A stretch of DNA of 45,829 bases from Armatimonadota bacterium (GTDB lineage: Bacteria > Armatimonadota > JAAZEB01): the NCBI GenBank assembly GCA_012512505.1, contig JAAZEB010000228.1:1-45829 (forward strand). The letters are read 5' to 3'. Of the stretch, positions 1 to 9,065 are shown piece after piece; within the stretch, counting starts at the first letter, position 1; each line of letters opens with the position of its first letter. The position numbers and the translations under genes are program-made. The notes under the pieces were generated by a model. It had not been told where the DNA came from, did not search any database, and saw only the letters and a list, made by a program, of their open reading frames with translations.

Positions 1-1123
1 CCTCGCTGGGCGCCCGCCACCGGTCGCGCCCGCAGTAGGCGCCGCCGTTCGGGTCCGGCCGGTCCGGGTTGAGCACCGGCTGCCGGAAGGCGGGCGGCTC
101 CTGGATCCAGTCGTTGATATCGCAGCCCACGTCGCCGGCGGTAAAGAGAACGCGCCCGCCGCCGTAGCGCCCCCCGGCGATGTAGGGCAGCGGCGCCGCC
201 ACGCTGTTGGGCGGGTCGTCGAAGTTCAGGCCGGCGTTCAGCACAATCGGCGAGAGGCGCGGATCGGGCGGCCCGTCGCCCAGGAGGTTGGTGATCCGGT
301 ACTGGTCCACGTTTTTATCGCCGAGGCGGTTCACCTCTTCCTGAGTGAGCCGGTAGGGGCTGTTCAGCAGCGGGTGATGCCGGTCGGCGATGATGCCGCT
401 GTAGCGCGGCTTGCCCCCAAAGCCTTCGAGGCTTTCGCCACGGAAGTTCACCTCCGGGATGAAGAAGGGAGCAGTGGGGTCGATGCGCATCAGCCAGCAG
501 TCGTCCACCCAGATCGTGCCGCCCATATCGACCAACTGGCGCAGGCGGCGGGTATCCTCCGGCCAGAAGATGACGTTGGTGGCCGTCGGGCCGTAGGGCG
601 TGCCCTTCGACATGTGGCTGGTGAGGAAGATCAGGTCAAACTGCAGCAGCTCTTCCAGGGAGACGTCGTTGAGGTAGACCTCCCAGTAGCAGGCCATATC
701 CTTGGTGACGCGCTGACCAATCTGGTAGGGGTGCGCGGGATCGAGCCCGCCCCGGTCGGCGGCACCGTAGGTGCCGGGAGCACGCGACCAGCGGTCGTAG
801 ATCCGCTGATCGACGAAGCGAGGCGCCAGGGGGTTGACCAGTTCCCACCCGCGCGGCTTGAGGTCCTCGCGCGAGTCCAGGATGTAGAAGATGTGCGGGT
901 CGGCGTTTTCCAGCTCGTGGTAATCCGGGCCCGGGGTGGGGTCGGGGCCACCCAGGTCGAGGTTGGGGCAGAACGAGTCGAGGAGCAGGATGCAGACCTT
1001 GATCTCGCGCTGTCTGACGGAGTACATGTAGGAGTCCGCCCGTGCCGGGGCCTGGCGCAACGCCCAGGCCAACACCAGGGTTGCCGCCAGCACGGTTCCG
1101 GCCAGCAAAGCTTTGATCCTCAT
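1..1123 (-). CDS. Secreted DUF4159/glutamine-amidotransferase-like protein (3' end outside window)
   Basis: 374 codons are visible; the reading frame is still open at the window edge. The N-terminus (MRIKALLAGTVLAATLVLAW, then APARA) is a typical signal peptide, so the product is exported. The middle holds a FDLIFLTSHM strand and LRQLVDMGGTIWVDDCW. That pattern resembles DUF4159/GATase1-like domains, in which a strand ending in a GG turn is followed by an acidic pair. There is no classical catalytic triad that I can confirm. The ATG has GGGGGA about 7 nt upstream and starts 30 nt after the stop of the giant PilX-like gene, so it is probably the distal gene of the pseudopilin operon. Family assignment is by pattern only; the job is unknown. 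Confidence 0.6.
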   Translation of the reverse strand, partial: MRIKALLAGTVLAATLVLAWALRQAPARADSYMYSVRQREIKVCILLLDSFCPNLDLGGPDPTPGPDYHELENADPHIFYILDSREDLKPRGWELVNPLAPRFVDQRIYDRWSRAPGTYGAADRGGLDPAHPYQIGQRVTKDMACYWEVYLNDVSLEELLQFDLIFLTSHMSKGTPYGPTATNVIFWPEDTRRLRQLVDMGGTIWVDDCWLMRIDPTAPFFIPEVNFRGESLEGFGGKPRYSGIIADRHHPLLNSPYRLTQEEVNRLGDKNVDQYRITNLLGDGPPDPRLSPIVLNAGLNFDDPPNSVAAPLPYIAGGRYGGGRVLFTAGDVGCDINDWIQEPPAFRQPVLNPDRPDPNGGAYCGRDRWRAPSE

Positions 1124-1153
1124 CGCCACGTCCCCCATCCGCCGCCAGTAGCC

Positions 1154-4100
1154 CTACTGCAGCGGCCGTTCGCCAAAGTAAACCATGCCGGGGCACATCG
1201 GCAGCCGTGGCGTGCCCGGCAGGTAGTAAGCCGGCTCTTGCTCACTGAAGCGCACGAGGCGCGTATCGGTGATCAACAGCGGGTCGAACGCGTAGTTGAT
1301 GCCGCCCCGCCGGCTGAAGTCGCTGTCGTCCAGCTCCATCTGGGTGCCCGCCCGCTCGAACTCGGTGCGGTTGGCGCCGCGCCAGTGTGCCGTCCACAAC
1401 GTCACGTCTTCCAGGGAGGCCGCCTGCCCCTCGGAGATCCCGCCGCGGATGTGGATCTGCACGTCCAGCGGCTCGCAGTTCTTCGGATAACGCCAGCAGT
1501 CGGTCGAGGGTTCCGGGTCGCCGGCGGTGGTATCCTGGAAGAAGGTGCCCGGGATCACGAACCAGGAATAGTGTTCGGCGTAGATGAGCGCGGTCACCAT
1601 GATGTCCAGCGGCTGGATCGCCGCCGCCCCAAGGTTGTAGTCGCCCCCGGTCGTCTGCAGCGAGCCATCGGGCGAGCCCGGGTCGTACTGCTGGATGCGG
1701 ATCTGGTTGCGATGGCCGGCCCGCTCGTCCAGGGCATAGTTCTGGCCGGCGGGGATGGTCAGCCCGCCACCGGTGTACAGCTCGAAGGGGCGCGCCGGGC
1801 TTTGCAGGTGATCGGCGAAGTAGCTCCACTCGCCGGCGTTCAGCAGCGGGTAGAACGCCTGGGGCGTGGCCGAGTCGAACGGCGCCCACAGCGGGTGGTT
1901 GTAAGGCACGTTGTTCACCAGCCACTGCATCGTGGCAGGGGCACCCGCGGCCTGGTGGCGCAGGAAGAGCGCCGGCCCATAGCCCAGTTGGCCCACCCGC
2001 CGGTTGTAGTACTCCCGCACCGAGTCGTCGTTCGGCTGCACGCCGAAGTCCCAGGAGAGCAAGAAGGCGCGCTCCGGCTCGTTGTTCGCCAGACGCCAGA
2101 AGTAGGGCGGGCCGTTGTCGCCGGCGGCGACGAAGCTGGTATCGGTCTCCACCTGCACGAACTGGGTCGTGTTCAGGCAGACGTAGTCCCGCGCCAGCAG
2201 GGCGATTTGCGAGCGGGCAGGCGCGTTGGCGTTCACCGGGGGGCCTTTGACCAGGTTCCCGTCGATGTAGATCGTGCCGCGCGAAACCACGGTGAGGCGC
2301 ACGCCGCCCTGGGCGGTATCCTGAGGCAGGCAGCCGCGGATGCGCACGTTCCCCTCGGCGAAGATCACCCCGTTGAACGGGTAGCGCCAGCTATCCGGCA
2401 CCGAGCCGGGCAGGTCCACCCACTCGTCGCGGGTCCAATCCCAGGTCTTCCAGGTGCCGCTGCCGCTATCCCACCACTTGGGCAGCAGGGTGTATTCGCG
2501 GCTGTTGCCAGCAATCGCCGGCGGCGGGCCGGGGCGCAGCTCGAAGAACAACGTGCGCTGCGCCATGCGCCGGCCCAGCGGATCACGCCAGCCGGTGGAA
2601 TCGTTCCGGGTGATGCGGATCAGGCCGTGCTCGGGGTTCGTGCCGCCGTTGGACCAGTCCGGCTCCAGGGCGATGATCACGGCGGGTGGCTCGTAGACGC
2701 GGCCGGGGTATTTCCAGCCACTGTCCGGGGCCACCTGGGCATAGGGGCGCACCCAGTCGGCGCGCAGCTTCTCGGGATTGTGGTTGTACTGGACATCGCC
2801 GCTACAGCGCCGGTGCTCGCCGCTGTGGCGGGCGTTGTCGAGGTAGATTCCGGCGCCGTAGCCGTAGCGGCCGGCGGTCTGCCCCTTCCAGGGGTTCGCC
2901 GCGTCCGCGCGGGCGGCGCCGGCCTGAGTGATCACCTGATAGCGCAGCCGGCCGCTCGTCGGATCGGTGACCTCAATCTGGGGCGGATCGAGCCGCTGCA
3001 CGCTGCGGCGCGGATCGAAGTTTGCCTTCTCGGCGGGGCTCGCGGTCAGCCAGGCGTTGTCCAGGTAGCGGCCGGCAAAGCTGCCATTGCGCACCAGCGT
3101 CTCGAACTCCGGGTTCTCGCTGGCGGGCAGTGCCGCCTCCAGCGGCGCCGAGCCGGACGAGGCACCCGGGGGATAGAGACGCAGCACCATCCGGTTGAGG
3201 TTGGGGCTATCGCTATCCTGGCCGGTGCCCTCGCGGCGGATGCGGCCGGCCACTTCCACCTTTTGATGGGCCACGCGCTCCTGGCCGTTGAAGCTCTCGT
3301 TCGTCAGGCTGACGCTCACCTCCGGCTGGTTATCGTCGGTCGGCAGCGCCGAGCCGAACCACACCAGGTCGCCGTTCACCCGGATCGGGCCGCCGGTGGC
3401 CTGGGCCGCAAAGTCCGATTGGAAGCGGTCGGCATCAATGCCCACGCGGAACGGCAGGTCAATCAGGTTGGGGCTGGGCGTTTCGCCGTCGCGGATCAGC
3501 AACTGATCCACCCCCAGGTAGGTCGGCCGGCCGAGCTGGGCGCGGTCGGTGACGAAGCGCAGGTAGTTGTTGATCCCAATCGCCTTGAACGCCACCAGTT
3601 CGCGGCGGAAGCGGTAGGCGCCACTGCTGTTGAGCGCCTGTGTCGTGTCACCAAAGACGGTCGGATCAATCGGGTCGGCCCCGTTGCTGTCGATAAAGTC
3701 TTGGTACTCCTTGTCGATCTCGGCGGCGCTGCCCCGGCGTCCGACCGCCTCAATCATCACGTAGCGCGAGAGTTCGGTGGGGCCAAACCGGGTGGTGCTG
3801 GCATCATAGCTGCCGGGCACCACGTCCGGCATCACCGGCAGGCCTAGCGGATTCCCGTTGGGGCCGGGGATCGTGTTCCCGGCGGCATCGCGCACGTAGA
3901 CCGAGTTTTCGGGGTTGTAGGTCACCCGCAGCAGGAAGCGCGAGTCGCCCAGGTTGTAGCGAATGTAGCCGCCCACATCATCGCTCGGGTCGGCGGGGTT
4001 GCGCACGTCAAACGGCTGGATCCAGTAGTAGTCGGGGTCCTGGGTCAAGAAGGCGCCGGCAGCGCTGGCGGCGATGGCGGCGATGTTGTAGTAGGGGCGC

Positions 4101-4438
4101 GGGCGCCAGTCAGCCCCCAACTCGCTGGAGACCAGGTTGGTGTCAGCAAAGCGGATGCCAGCCTCGGCGGCGGTGTACTCATTGGCAGCGGCGCCGGCGT
4201 GCTCGGCATGCCGCAGGTTGGCAAGCACCGTCCGCAGGAAGATAGAGCCCAGGAAGACTACCAGGAGCATCACCACTACGGCGAGCACCAGCGCCTGCCC
4301 ACTCTCGGACGACGTCACCGTCCGCGGCCGGCGCGCGTAGCCGCGAGCGGCCGGCGGCGTGTCGCGGCGGGGTCGGCCGATGCCGAGCCGAACGGCTCCT
4401 GCCGGCCACCTCAACGCCGCGCGCCCCTGCGCCTCCAT
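1154..4438 (-). CDS. Giant PilX-like minor pilin/secretion-associated membrane protein
   Basis: About 1094 aa from the ATG at 4438. After a basic leader comes SGQALVLAVVVMLLVVFLGS (one membrane helix), then a polar helix ending in the TAAEAGIRFADTN motif typical of PilX N-terminal domains. There is no G^xxxxE prepilin cleavage site. The remaining roughly 1000 residues are a Trp/Tyr/Pro-rich, probably exported beta-rich region that I do not recognise. Ordinary PilX is below about 200 aa, so this is unusually long. The frame opens upstream to a TTG at 4498, but that stretch is an intergenic repeat. The ATG at 4438 has GGAAG upstream; a GTG at 4318 just before the helix is the other option. It lies about 70 nt after the PilJ-like gene. 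Confidence 0.75.
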   Translation of the reverse strand: MEAQGRAALRWPAGAVRLGIGRPRRDTPPAARGYARRPRTVTSSESGQALVLAVVVMLLVVFLGSIFLRTVLANLRHAEHAGAAANEYTAAEAGIRFADTNLVSSELGADWRPRPYYNIAAIAASAAGAFLTQDPDYYWIQPFDVRNPADPSDDVGGYIRYNLGDSRFLLRVTYNPENSVYVRDAAGNTIPGPNGNPLGLPVMPDVVPGSYDASTTRFGPTELSRYVMIEAVGRRGSAAEIDKEYQDFIDSNGADPIDPTVFGDTTQALNSSGAYRFRRELVAFKAIGINNYLRFVTDRAQLGRPTYLGVDQLLIRDGETPSPNLIDLPFRVGIDADRFQSDFAAQATGGPIRVNGDLVWFGSALPTDDNQPEVSVSLTNESFNGQERVAHQKVEVAGRIRREGTGQDSDSPNLNRMVLRLYPPGASSGSAPLEAALPASENPEFETLVRNGSFAGRYLDNAWLTASPAEKANFDPRRSVQRLDPPQIEVTDPTSGRLRYQVITQAGAARADAANPWKGQTAGRYGYGAGIYLDNARHSGEHRRCSGDVQYNHNPEKLRADWVRPYAQVAPDSGWKYPGRVYEPPAVIIALEPDWSNGGTNPEHGLIRITRNDSTGWRDPLGRRMAQRTLFFELRPGPPPAIAGNSREYTLLPKWWDSGSGTWKTWDWTRDEWVDLPGSVPDSWRYPFNGVIFAEGNVRIRGCLPQDTAQGGVRLTVVSRGTIYIDGNLVKGPPVNANAPARSQIALLARDYVCLNTTQFVQVETDTSFVAAGDNGPPYFWRLANNEPERAFLLSWDFGVQPNDDSVREYYNRRVGQLGYGPALFLRHQAAGAPATMQWLVNNVPYNHPLWAPFDSATPQAFYPLLNAGEWSYFADHLQSPARPFELYTGGGLTIPAGQNYALDERAGHRNQIRIQQYDPGSPDGSLQTTGGDYNLGAAAIQPLDIMVTALIYAEHYSWFVIPGTFFQDTTAGDPEPSTDCWRYPKNCEPLDVQIHIRGGISEGQAASLEDVTLWTAHWRGANRTEFERAGTQMELDDSDFSRRGGINYAFDPLLITDTRLVRFSEQEPAYYLPGTPRLPMCPGMVYFGERPLQ

Positions 4439-4448
4439 GCCCCTGCTT

Positions 4449-4493
4449 CCATCTGCGCTCATTCGCGGCCTCCGTCTGCGTCCATCTGCGGCC
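4449..4493. repeat. Short intergenic repeat with CATCTGCG direct copies
   Basis: The 45-bp stretch contains CCATCTGCG twice (4449-4457 and 4482-4490) flanking CTCATTCGCGG and a CCGTCTGCG variant, so it is built from near-copies of a 9-mer. It lies exactly between the stop of the PilJ-like gene and the chosen start of the PilX-like gene. Similar CATCTGCGT-type strings are, from memory, common intergenic repeats in Chloroflexota-like genomes; that was not checked here. It makes an upstream start for the PilX-like gene unlikely. Confidence 0.45.
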
Positions 4494-4507
4494 CTCAACC
4501 CCTACCT

Positions 4508-6739
4508 CTACCGCAGGTTGCGCGGGCGCACCGTTGCCGAAAGCTGGAACGGCTGCACCCGACCGGTATCGGCATCATAGGCGCGCAGCGCCAGCGTCAG
4601 CCGCAGCACCTCTTTGGTGAAGTACGACGCCGTCATCGAGTGCCCATCAGTGCTATCGACCGGCTCGTTCTGGTTGCGGCGCTGCACGTTGGTCTGAAGC
4701 TGGTACCAGGCCCGGATCTTGTAGCTTTCGTCCCAGTTGCCGGCCTCGTTCGGGTCGAAGGAGAGCTGGCCGGTCTCCTCATCGAACCAGAACTCGCCCC
4801 GGCTCAGCAGCGTGCGCTCGGTGGCCCGGGTGTAGGACTCCCACACGTAGCGGTCGGCGTCCAGCGGATCCGGATGGCCCACCATCACCCGCATCGTCTC
4901 CGCCGGGATCCGCAGCCAGGTGGTATTCTCGTCGGCGCCCAGGTTCAGCGCGGCGGCGTCGCCGTTGTTGTACTTACCGGCGTAGGCATCGCGCTTCGCC
5001 AGCGCCACGTCGCGGATGATCCAGTCGGCGCGCACCCCATCGGGTGCCGGCTGGTGCCAATCGTCGCCCGCGGTGCCGTAGGGCGCCTGGAACGGCGCCA
5101 GCGGCCCGGGTGGCTGGGGCTCGTTCGCCTCCGGCGGGCGCACCGGCGCATCCACCCGAAACTCCACCGAGCCCCGCTCCGCGTCGGCCAGGAACGCCAT
5201 CTGCGGCCAGTAAGGCTCCGCGTGACTGGTTGGCAGCAGGTTCAAGGCGTTGTTGTTGCCGCCGTAGGGATCGTGCTCGTTCCAGAAAGCAAGCGGCGGC
5301 TCGTTGGAGCGGCTGCGGAAGGCGTTGATGCGCTCCTGGTACAGCGTCATGTTGAACACCGGCACGTCGGTGGCCGGCCACACCCCCTCGGGGGGCACCG
5401 GACCGGTGAGCCGGAAGACATAGTAGTGGTTCGGGTCCGTCGCGTCGACGCCGCTGACGCTGTCGGTGCGGCCGATGCTCAGGTAGTAATCGCGCTGAGC
5501 CGTGCCGCCGGGATAGGCATAGCGGTGCGAGGCCCGCAAGTCGAACACCTGGTAGTAGCGGGCCCACGGCGGCGGCAGCAGGCCGGTGCCATAGGCCGGG
5601 TGTGACCAGTCCTTGCGGCGCACCGTCTGCCAGTGCCCATACTTGGCGCGGTAGGCGCTGGCGTAGCTGGCCCCGCCGGTGACCACCGGCGCCAGCGATT
5701 CGTTGGCGACCGAAAGCGACTCGAAGCGCACGCCCGGCTTCGCCGCCCACACGCCCGGGATGCTCTCGGTGGCGGGGGTGTAGGTCACCGTCGCCATATC
5801 CACGTTCTCGCGCGGCGTCAGGCCAACGAGCGCGCCGCTGTATTCCATCAGTCGCCGGCGCTCAGCCGCCTCGGGAGAGTTGCACAGGCCGGTGGCGCCA
5901 CCGCGCGGCATGCGGATGAACAGCGAGTCCTCGAAGAAGCCCGGCTCGCGGAACGCCTGCGGCTGCCCCGCCGGGTAGAGCGTGCCAAGCAGATTGGGCA
6001 GCAGGAACGCCGCCACGGCGCTTGCCGGGGTGCTGCTGCCCGGCAGGAAGTACTCGGCGTAGAACAGGCGATAGAGATTGTCGGCCGGGGGCGGCGAGGG
6101 GATGTCGACCAGGCCGGCGTCGCGCAGCTCCGGGTTCTCCATCTCCCACTGGTTCCAGTAGGGCAACGCCGGCGCCGTCGCGTTGTTCGCCTTGGCGCGC
6201 GCGAGGGCCACGAAGAAGTGCTTCACCAGCGGCTGCACGCCCCATTCAGCGCCCGGCCCCGGGTGCAGCAGCGGCGGCAAGCTGGACGCCCCGGCGCTTT
6301 GGCCGGCGTTGGACCCCAGCCCGCTGGGCGACACCATGATCAGCGAGCTTTCGGTGGGGTCATCCTTGTTGTCGTAGATGTAGAGCGCGTCGGAGACCTC
6401 GCGCACCAGCGTCTCGAAGACGCCCCGGCCGACGCTCTGCGCCTCCACCCGCACCGTGCTCGTCTGGATGAAACCAAACGCCTTCATCACCGGCAGGATG
6501 AGCAGGCCAAAGAGGATGCTGAGGATCGAGATGGCGACCAGGAGTTCCGGCAGCGACATACCGTGCGGCCGGCGGCGCATCCGTTCACGCCCGCACCGGG
6601 CGCGAACCGGCCGAACCGGGGCCGGCAGCCACGCGCCGACTTCCTCTTTCACCGGGGCCGTTCTCCGCTTCTGCGCGTTCATCAGCGGCCACACTCCCTC
6701 GTGCCGTCTCCGGCTGCCGCCAGGCAACACCGGCATCAT
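4508..6739 (-). CDS. Large PilJ/GspJ-like pseudopilin
   Basis: About 743 aa. The sequence PHG^MSLPELLVAISILSILFG is a class III prepilin signal: Gly before the cleavage, Glu at +5, then a hydrophobic helix with the pattern of GspJ/PilW. The usual GspJ length is about 200 aa, so some 550 extra residues hang outside the membrane. The ATG at 6739 overlaps the preceding stop as TGATG and has GGAG 5 nt upstream, arguing for coupled translation. This gives a 60-residue leader, far longer than the usual 6-30. An internal ATG at 6580 would give a 7-residue leader, and one at 6682 has its own GGAG. The product is probably a minor subunit processed by the PilD encoded upstream. Confidence 0.75.
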   Translation of the reverse strand: MMPVLPGGSRRRHEGVWPLMNAQKRRTAPVKEEVGAWLPAPVRPVRARCGRERMRRRPHGMSLPELLVAISILSILFGLLILPVMKAFGFIQTSTVRVEAQSVGRGVFETLVREVSDALYIYDNKDDPTESSLIMVSPSGLGSNAGQSAGASSLPPLLHPGPGAEWGVQPLVKHFFVALARAKANNATAPALPYWNQWEMENPELRDAGLVDIPSPPPADNLYRLFYAEYFLPGSSTPASAVAAFLLPNLLGTLYPAGQPQAFREPGFFEDSLFIRMPRGGATGLCNSPEAAERRRLMEYSGALVGLTPRENVDMATVTYTPATESIPGVWAAKPGVRFESLSVANESLAPVVTGGASYASAYRAKYGHWQTVRRKDWSHPAYGTGLLPPPWARYYQVFDLRASHRYAYPGGTAQRDYYLSIGRTDSVSGVDATDPNHYYVFRLTGPVPPEGVWPATDVPVFNMTLYQERINAFRSRSNEPPLAFWNEHDPYGGNNNALNLLPTSHAEPYWPQMAFLADAERGSVEFRVDAPVRPPEANEPQPPGPLAPFQAPYGTAGDDWHQPAPDGVRADWIIRDVALAKRDAYAGKYNNGDAAALNLGADENTTWLRIPAETMRVMVGHPDPLDADRYVWESYTRATERTLLSRGEFWFDEETGQLSFDPNEAGNWDESYKIRAWYQLQTNVQRRNQNEPVDSTDGHSMTASYFTKEVLRLTLALRAYDADTGRVQPFQLSATVRPRNLR

Positions 6740-8742
6740 CAATACTCCAGCGGCTTCGCCACCGCGGCGGTAACGCGCTGCATCTGCAGCACCCCACTCT
6801 CGTCGTCGCGCCAGAAGAAGGGCGCGGCGCCGGACCAACCGGTGGTGAGGATGTCGTAAACTCGGTTGACCTCACCCCGTGTCGGCCAGACCACGCGCAC
6901 CTCCAGCGACATGCCGCGCACCGAATCGATGCTGCGGATCTGCCCGCCGCCGGGCACGTTCAGGCGCACGTAGCCAAGCGTGCCGTCGCGCGTCTCGGTG
7001 ATGGTGTGCATCTCGCCCACCACCTTGCGCAGCGCCTGCCCGTCCTCGTAGGTGTAGTCCACCGACACGGAGTGGCCCACGTCGGCCAGGGTAAAGTAAA
7101 GCCACCACTCGCTGCCGACGGCGCGCAACAGGTAGCGGTCGAAGCGCGGTTCGTTGGCGGCCCAGTACTCCGCGTTGCTGTAGGTCGCGTACGGCTTCAG
7201 CACCTGGGCGGCAAACCCATCCAGGGTGCGGTAGTAGATGCGCACCCGCCGGATCTCGGCGCCCGGCTGGTTGAAGCGCGCCACGCGCAGGCCGATGCGC
7301 CCCGCCTGGGAGTGGTCCGTGCCGCGCACCGGGTCGTCGAACGTCCAGGTGCGCTTGCCGCCGTAGGTACCGTCCGCGTCAATCACCTTCCCGTAGTCCG
7401 GGCTGTTCGGGTCAATATTCTGCAAGAAGACGGGCTGCTGCATCGCCGGGCGGGGGTCGAAGGAGTCGCTGGGATCGTCCGGGTCATCGCCGTCGCCAAT
7501 CGGTTCGTTGATGTCGCGAATAATAAAGGGGAAACTCAGCTTCACCCAGGCGTACTGGTCGGCGGGATCGGGTAGCACGGCATCCTGGCCCGGATCGGGG
7601 TCCAGCGGCACGTCAACGTCGTCGTGCAAGATCTGCCAGTCCATCACCGAGTAGTCGATGCCGATCTGCTGGCCAGCGGTATCACCGGCCAGTTCCAGCA
7701 GGCCCACCGTCTTGTCGGCCAGCAGGTACCAATAGGGGTCGGTGCTGCTCGCCTCGGCTTCGACGTCACGGAAGCGTCGGCGCACCACTTCGGAACCCCA
7801 GATGAACTCCAGGCGCGGGCTGCCGCCGGCATCGCCCAACTCCACGAAGGAGCCGGTGCCAAACTCGCGCGCCTGCTCTTCACCAGCCGCCACGTAGATG
7901 ATCTTCTGGGTCAGGCTCTCCACGTCCGGGTTGGCGGTGCCTTCCTGGCGCACCGCGTAGTCCAGCTTGAAGGTGCGCGGATAGCCGACGCTGCTGAAGT
8001 GAAGCGTGCGCACCGTCGCCGCCTCGTCCTCATCCGGCGAGAGGGCGTAATAGCCGTCGCGGCCGGCATAGCGCCCCAGGTTGTCGTAATCGACCCGGTA
8101 GTAGGGCCGCAGGCTGTAGACGGTGAGCATGTCATAGTAGTCGCTGGTCAACTGCGGCGTATGCTGGGGGTAATACTCCATCGGGGCGAAGGGCAGCACC
8201 ACCCGGGCCACCTGCTGGCCCCCGGAGTCGTAGCCGGCGCGGGGCACGCGCACCGTCAGTTGATGGATCTTGCGAAACTGAAACACCGAGTTGCGCAGGT
8301 CGCGCAGGCCCTCGTCGCCGGCGAGGGTGGTGCGCGGCTCCAGGTCGGTCGGCCGCACGTGCGAGTTGATCGGCCAGCGCGACTGGTTCACCGGGTTTTG
8401 CAGGTAAACGGCGGGGAGCACGCCGTCCGGCAGCAGGCTGGGGTTGGCGCGCAGCTCGCCGAGCCAGGTTTGGCAGTAGCGGTTCGCCAGGGTGATGTAG
8501 CCGCTGCGGGTGACGATGTCGAAGCCGACGGGGAAGATGCGGATCACGGTGAGGATGCCCACCAGCAAGACGACGGAGACCACCAGGATCTCCAGCAGCG
8601 TGGTGCCACGCTCACCGTGCTGGCCGGCCGGGGCGGCTGCCCCCGCCAGGCGGCGGCGGGCGGCGGACCACCGCGCCACCACCGGCGCGCCGACTGGCCC
8701 GTGCTGTCTGGACAACTCCGCCTGCATGTCGCTTCCACGCAT
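6739..8742 (-). CDS. Large PilV/GspI-like pseudopilin
   Basis: 667 aa. ERG^TTLLEILVVSVVLLVG at residues 44-62 is a prepilin peptidase site with Glu at +5 and a hydrophobic helix, closest to PilV/GspI pseudopilins (the FPVGFD segment follows the helix). The leader is 46 residues and Arg/Ala-rich, with no ATG closer to the cleavage site. The exported part of about 600 aa has no family I recognise and is 3-4 times longer than GspI. The ATG at 8742 has GGTGAG 5 nt upstream, inside the loop of a small GGGTT/AACCC hairpin. It follows a 323-nt gap and is stop/start coupled (TGATG) to the PilJ-like gene. Confidence 0.78.
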   Translation of the reverse strand: MRGSDMQAELSRQHGPVGAPVVARWSAARRRLAGAAAPAGQHGERGTTLLEILVVSVVLLVGILTVIRIFPVGFDIVTRSGYITLANRYCQTWLGELRANPSLLPDGVLPAVYLQNPVNQSRWPINSHVRPTDLEPRTTLAGDEGLRDLRNSVFQFRKIHQLTVRVPRAGYDSGGQQVARVVLPFAPMEYYPQHTPQLTSDYYDMLTVYSLRPYYRVDYDNLGRYAGRDGYYALSPDEDEAATVRTLHFSSVGYPRTFKLDYAVRQEGTANPDVESLTQKIIYVAAGEEQAREFGTGSFVELGDAGGSPRLEFIWGSEVVRRRFRDVEAEASSTDPYWYLLADKTVGLLELAGDTAGQQIGIDYSVMDWQILHDDVDVPLDPDPGQDAVLPDPADQYAWVKLSFPFIIRDINEPIGDGDDPDDPSDSFDPRPAMQQPVFLQNIDPNSPDYGKVIDADGTYGGKRTWTFDDPVRGTDHSQAGRIGLRVARFNQPGAEIRRVRIYYRTLDGFAAQVLKPYATYSNAEYWAANEPRFDRYLLRAVGSEWWLYFTLADVGHSVSVDYTYEDGQALRKVVGEMHTITETRDGTLGYVRLNVPGGGQIRSIDSVRGMSLEVRVVWPTRGEVNRVYDILTTGWSGAAPFFWRDDESGVLQMQRVTAAVAKPLEY

Positions 8743-9065
8743 GGGTTCTCACCAACCCTCGTCCGCCCGATGGGCCTCTCCAGCGAAGCCGGAAAGATCA
8801 GGTTCCAGGGCGATCTGGAACCGCGCAATCGCGGGGGGCATCCGGGCGAGGCAGCCATTGGGGGCGCCTTCGCCTCTCTATCGATTAGACGCGGCCCCAG
8901 AAATGATTGTTCCGCCGGGCCTGCCGGGCACCGGCGTGCTGCCCGGGCGCCCCTCGGCCGGTGAACGAGGCCCGGAATCGCGTGGCGGCTGCGGGTACCC
9001 GCAGCCGCCACGTTGGCAAGCAAAGGGGTTTCGGCGCGCGCCGGGCGCGGCACTGCCGCAGGGGC
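8743..9065. other. Gene-free 323-bp gap with several hairpins
   Basis: No ORF is supported here. Read on the minus strand from the second GspG-like gene toward the PilV-like gene it holds a perfect 32-bp palindrome (8981-9012), an 8-bp stem with 6-nt loop (8801-8808 with 8815-8822), a roughly 9-bp stem with wobble pairs around 8780-8800, and a small hairpin next to the PilV-like start. There is no convincing -35/-10 pair. It may end the pilin transcript and give the PilV-like gene a structured leader. I recognise no riboswitch class. Confidence 0.45.
8981..9012. repeat. Perfect 32-bp palindrome
   Basis: The two 16-bp halves are exactly self-complementary around 8996/8997 (core CTGCGGGT|ACCCGCAG). 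In RNA it would form a very stable hairpin. It sits about 54 nt after the stop of the second GspG-like gene. No U-run follows on either strand, so it is not a textbook intrinsic terminator; it could be an RNA-stabilising hairpin or a dimeric protein site. Confidence 0.6.

Noticed and set aside
374-3847. A 1157-codon open frame on the plus strand, and similar long frames opposite the pilin genes and pilT/pilB
   Set aside because: They mirror genuine genes on the other strand, have GC-driven Arg/Gly/Val-rich composition, no family motif and no ribosome site. High GC removes stop codons in the shadow frames.
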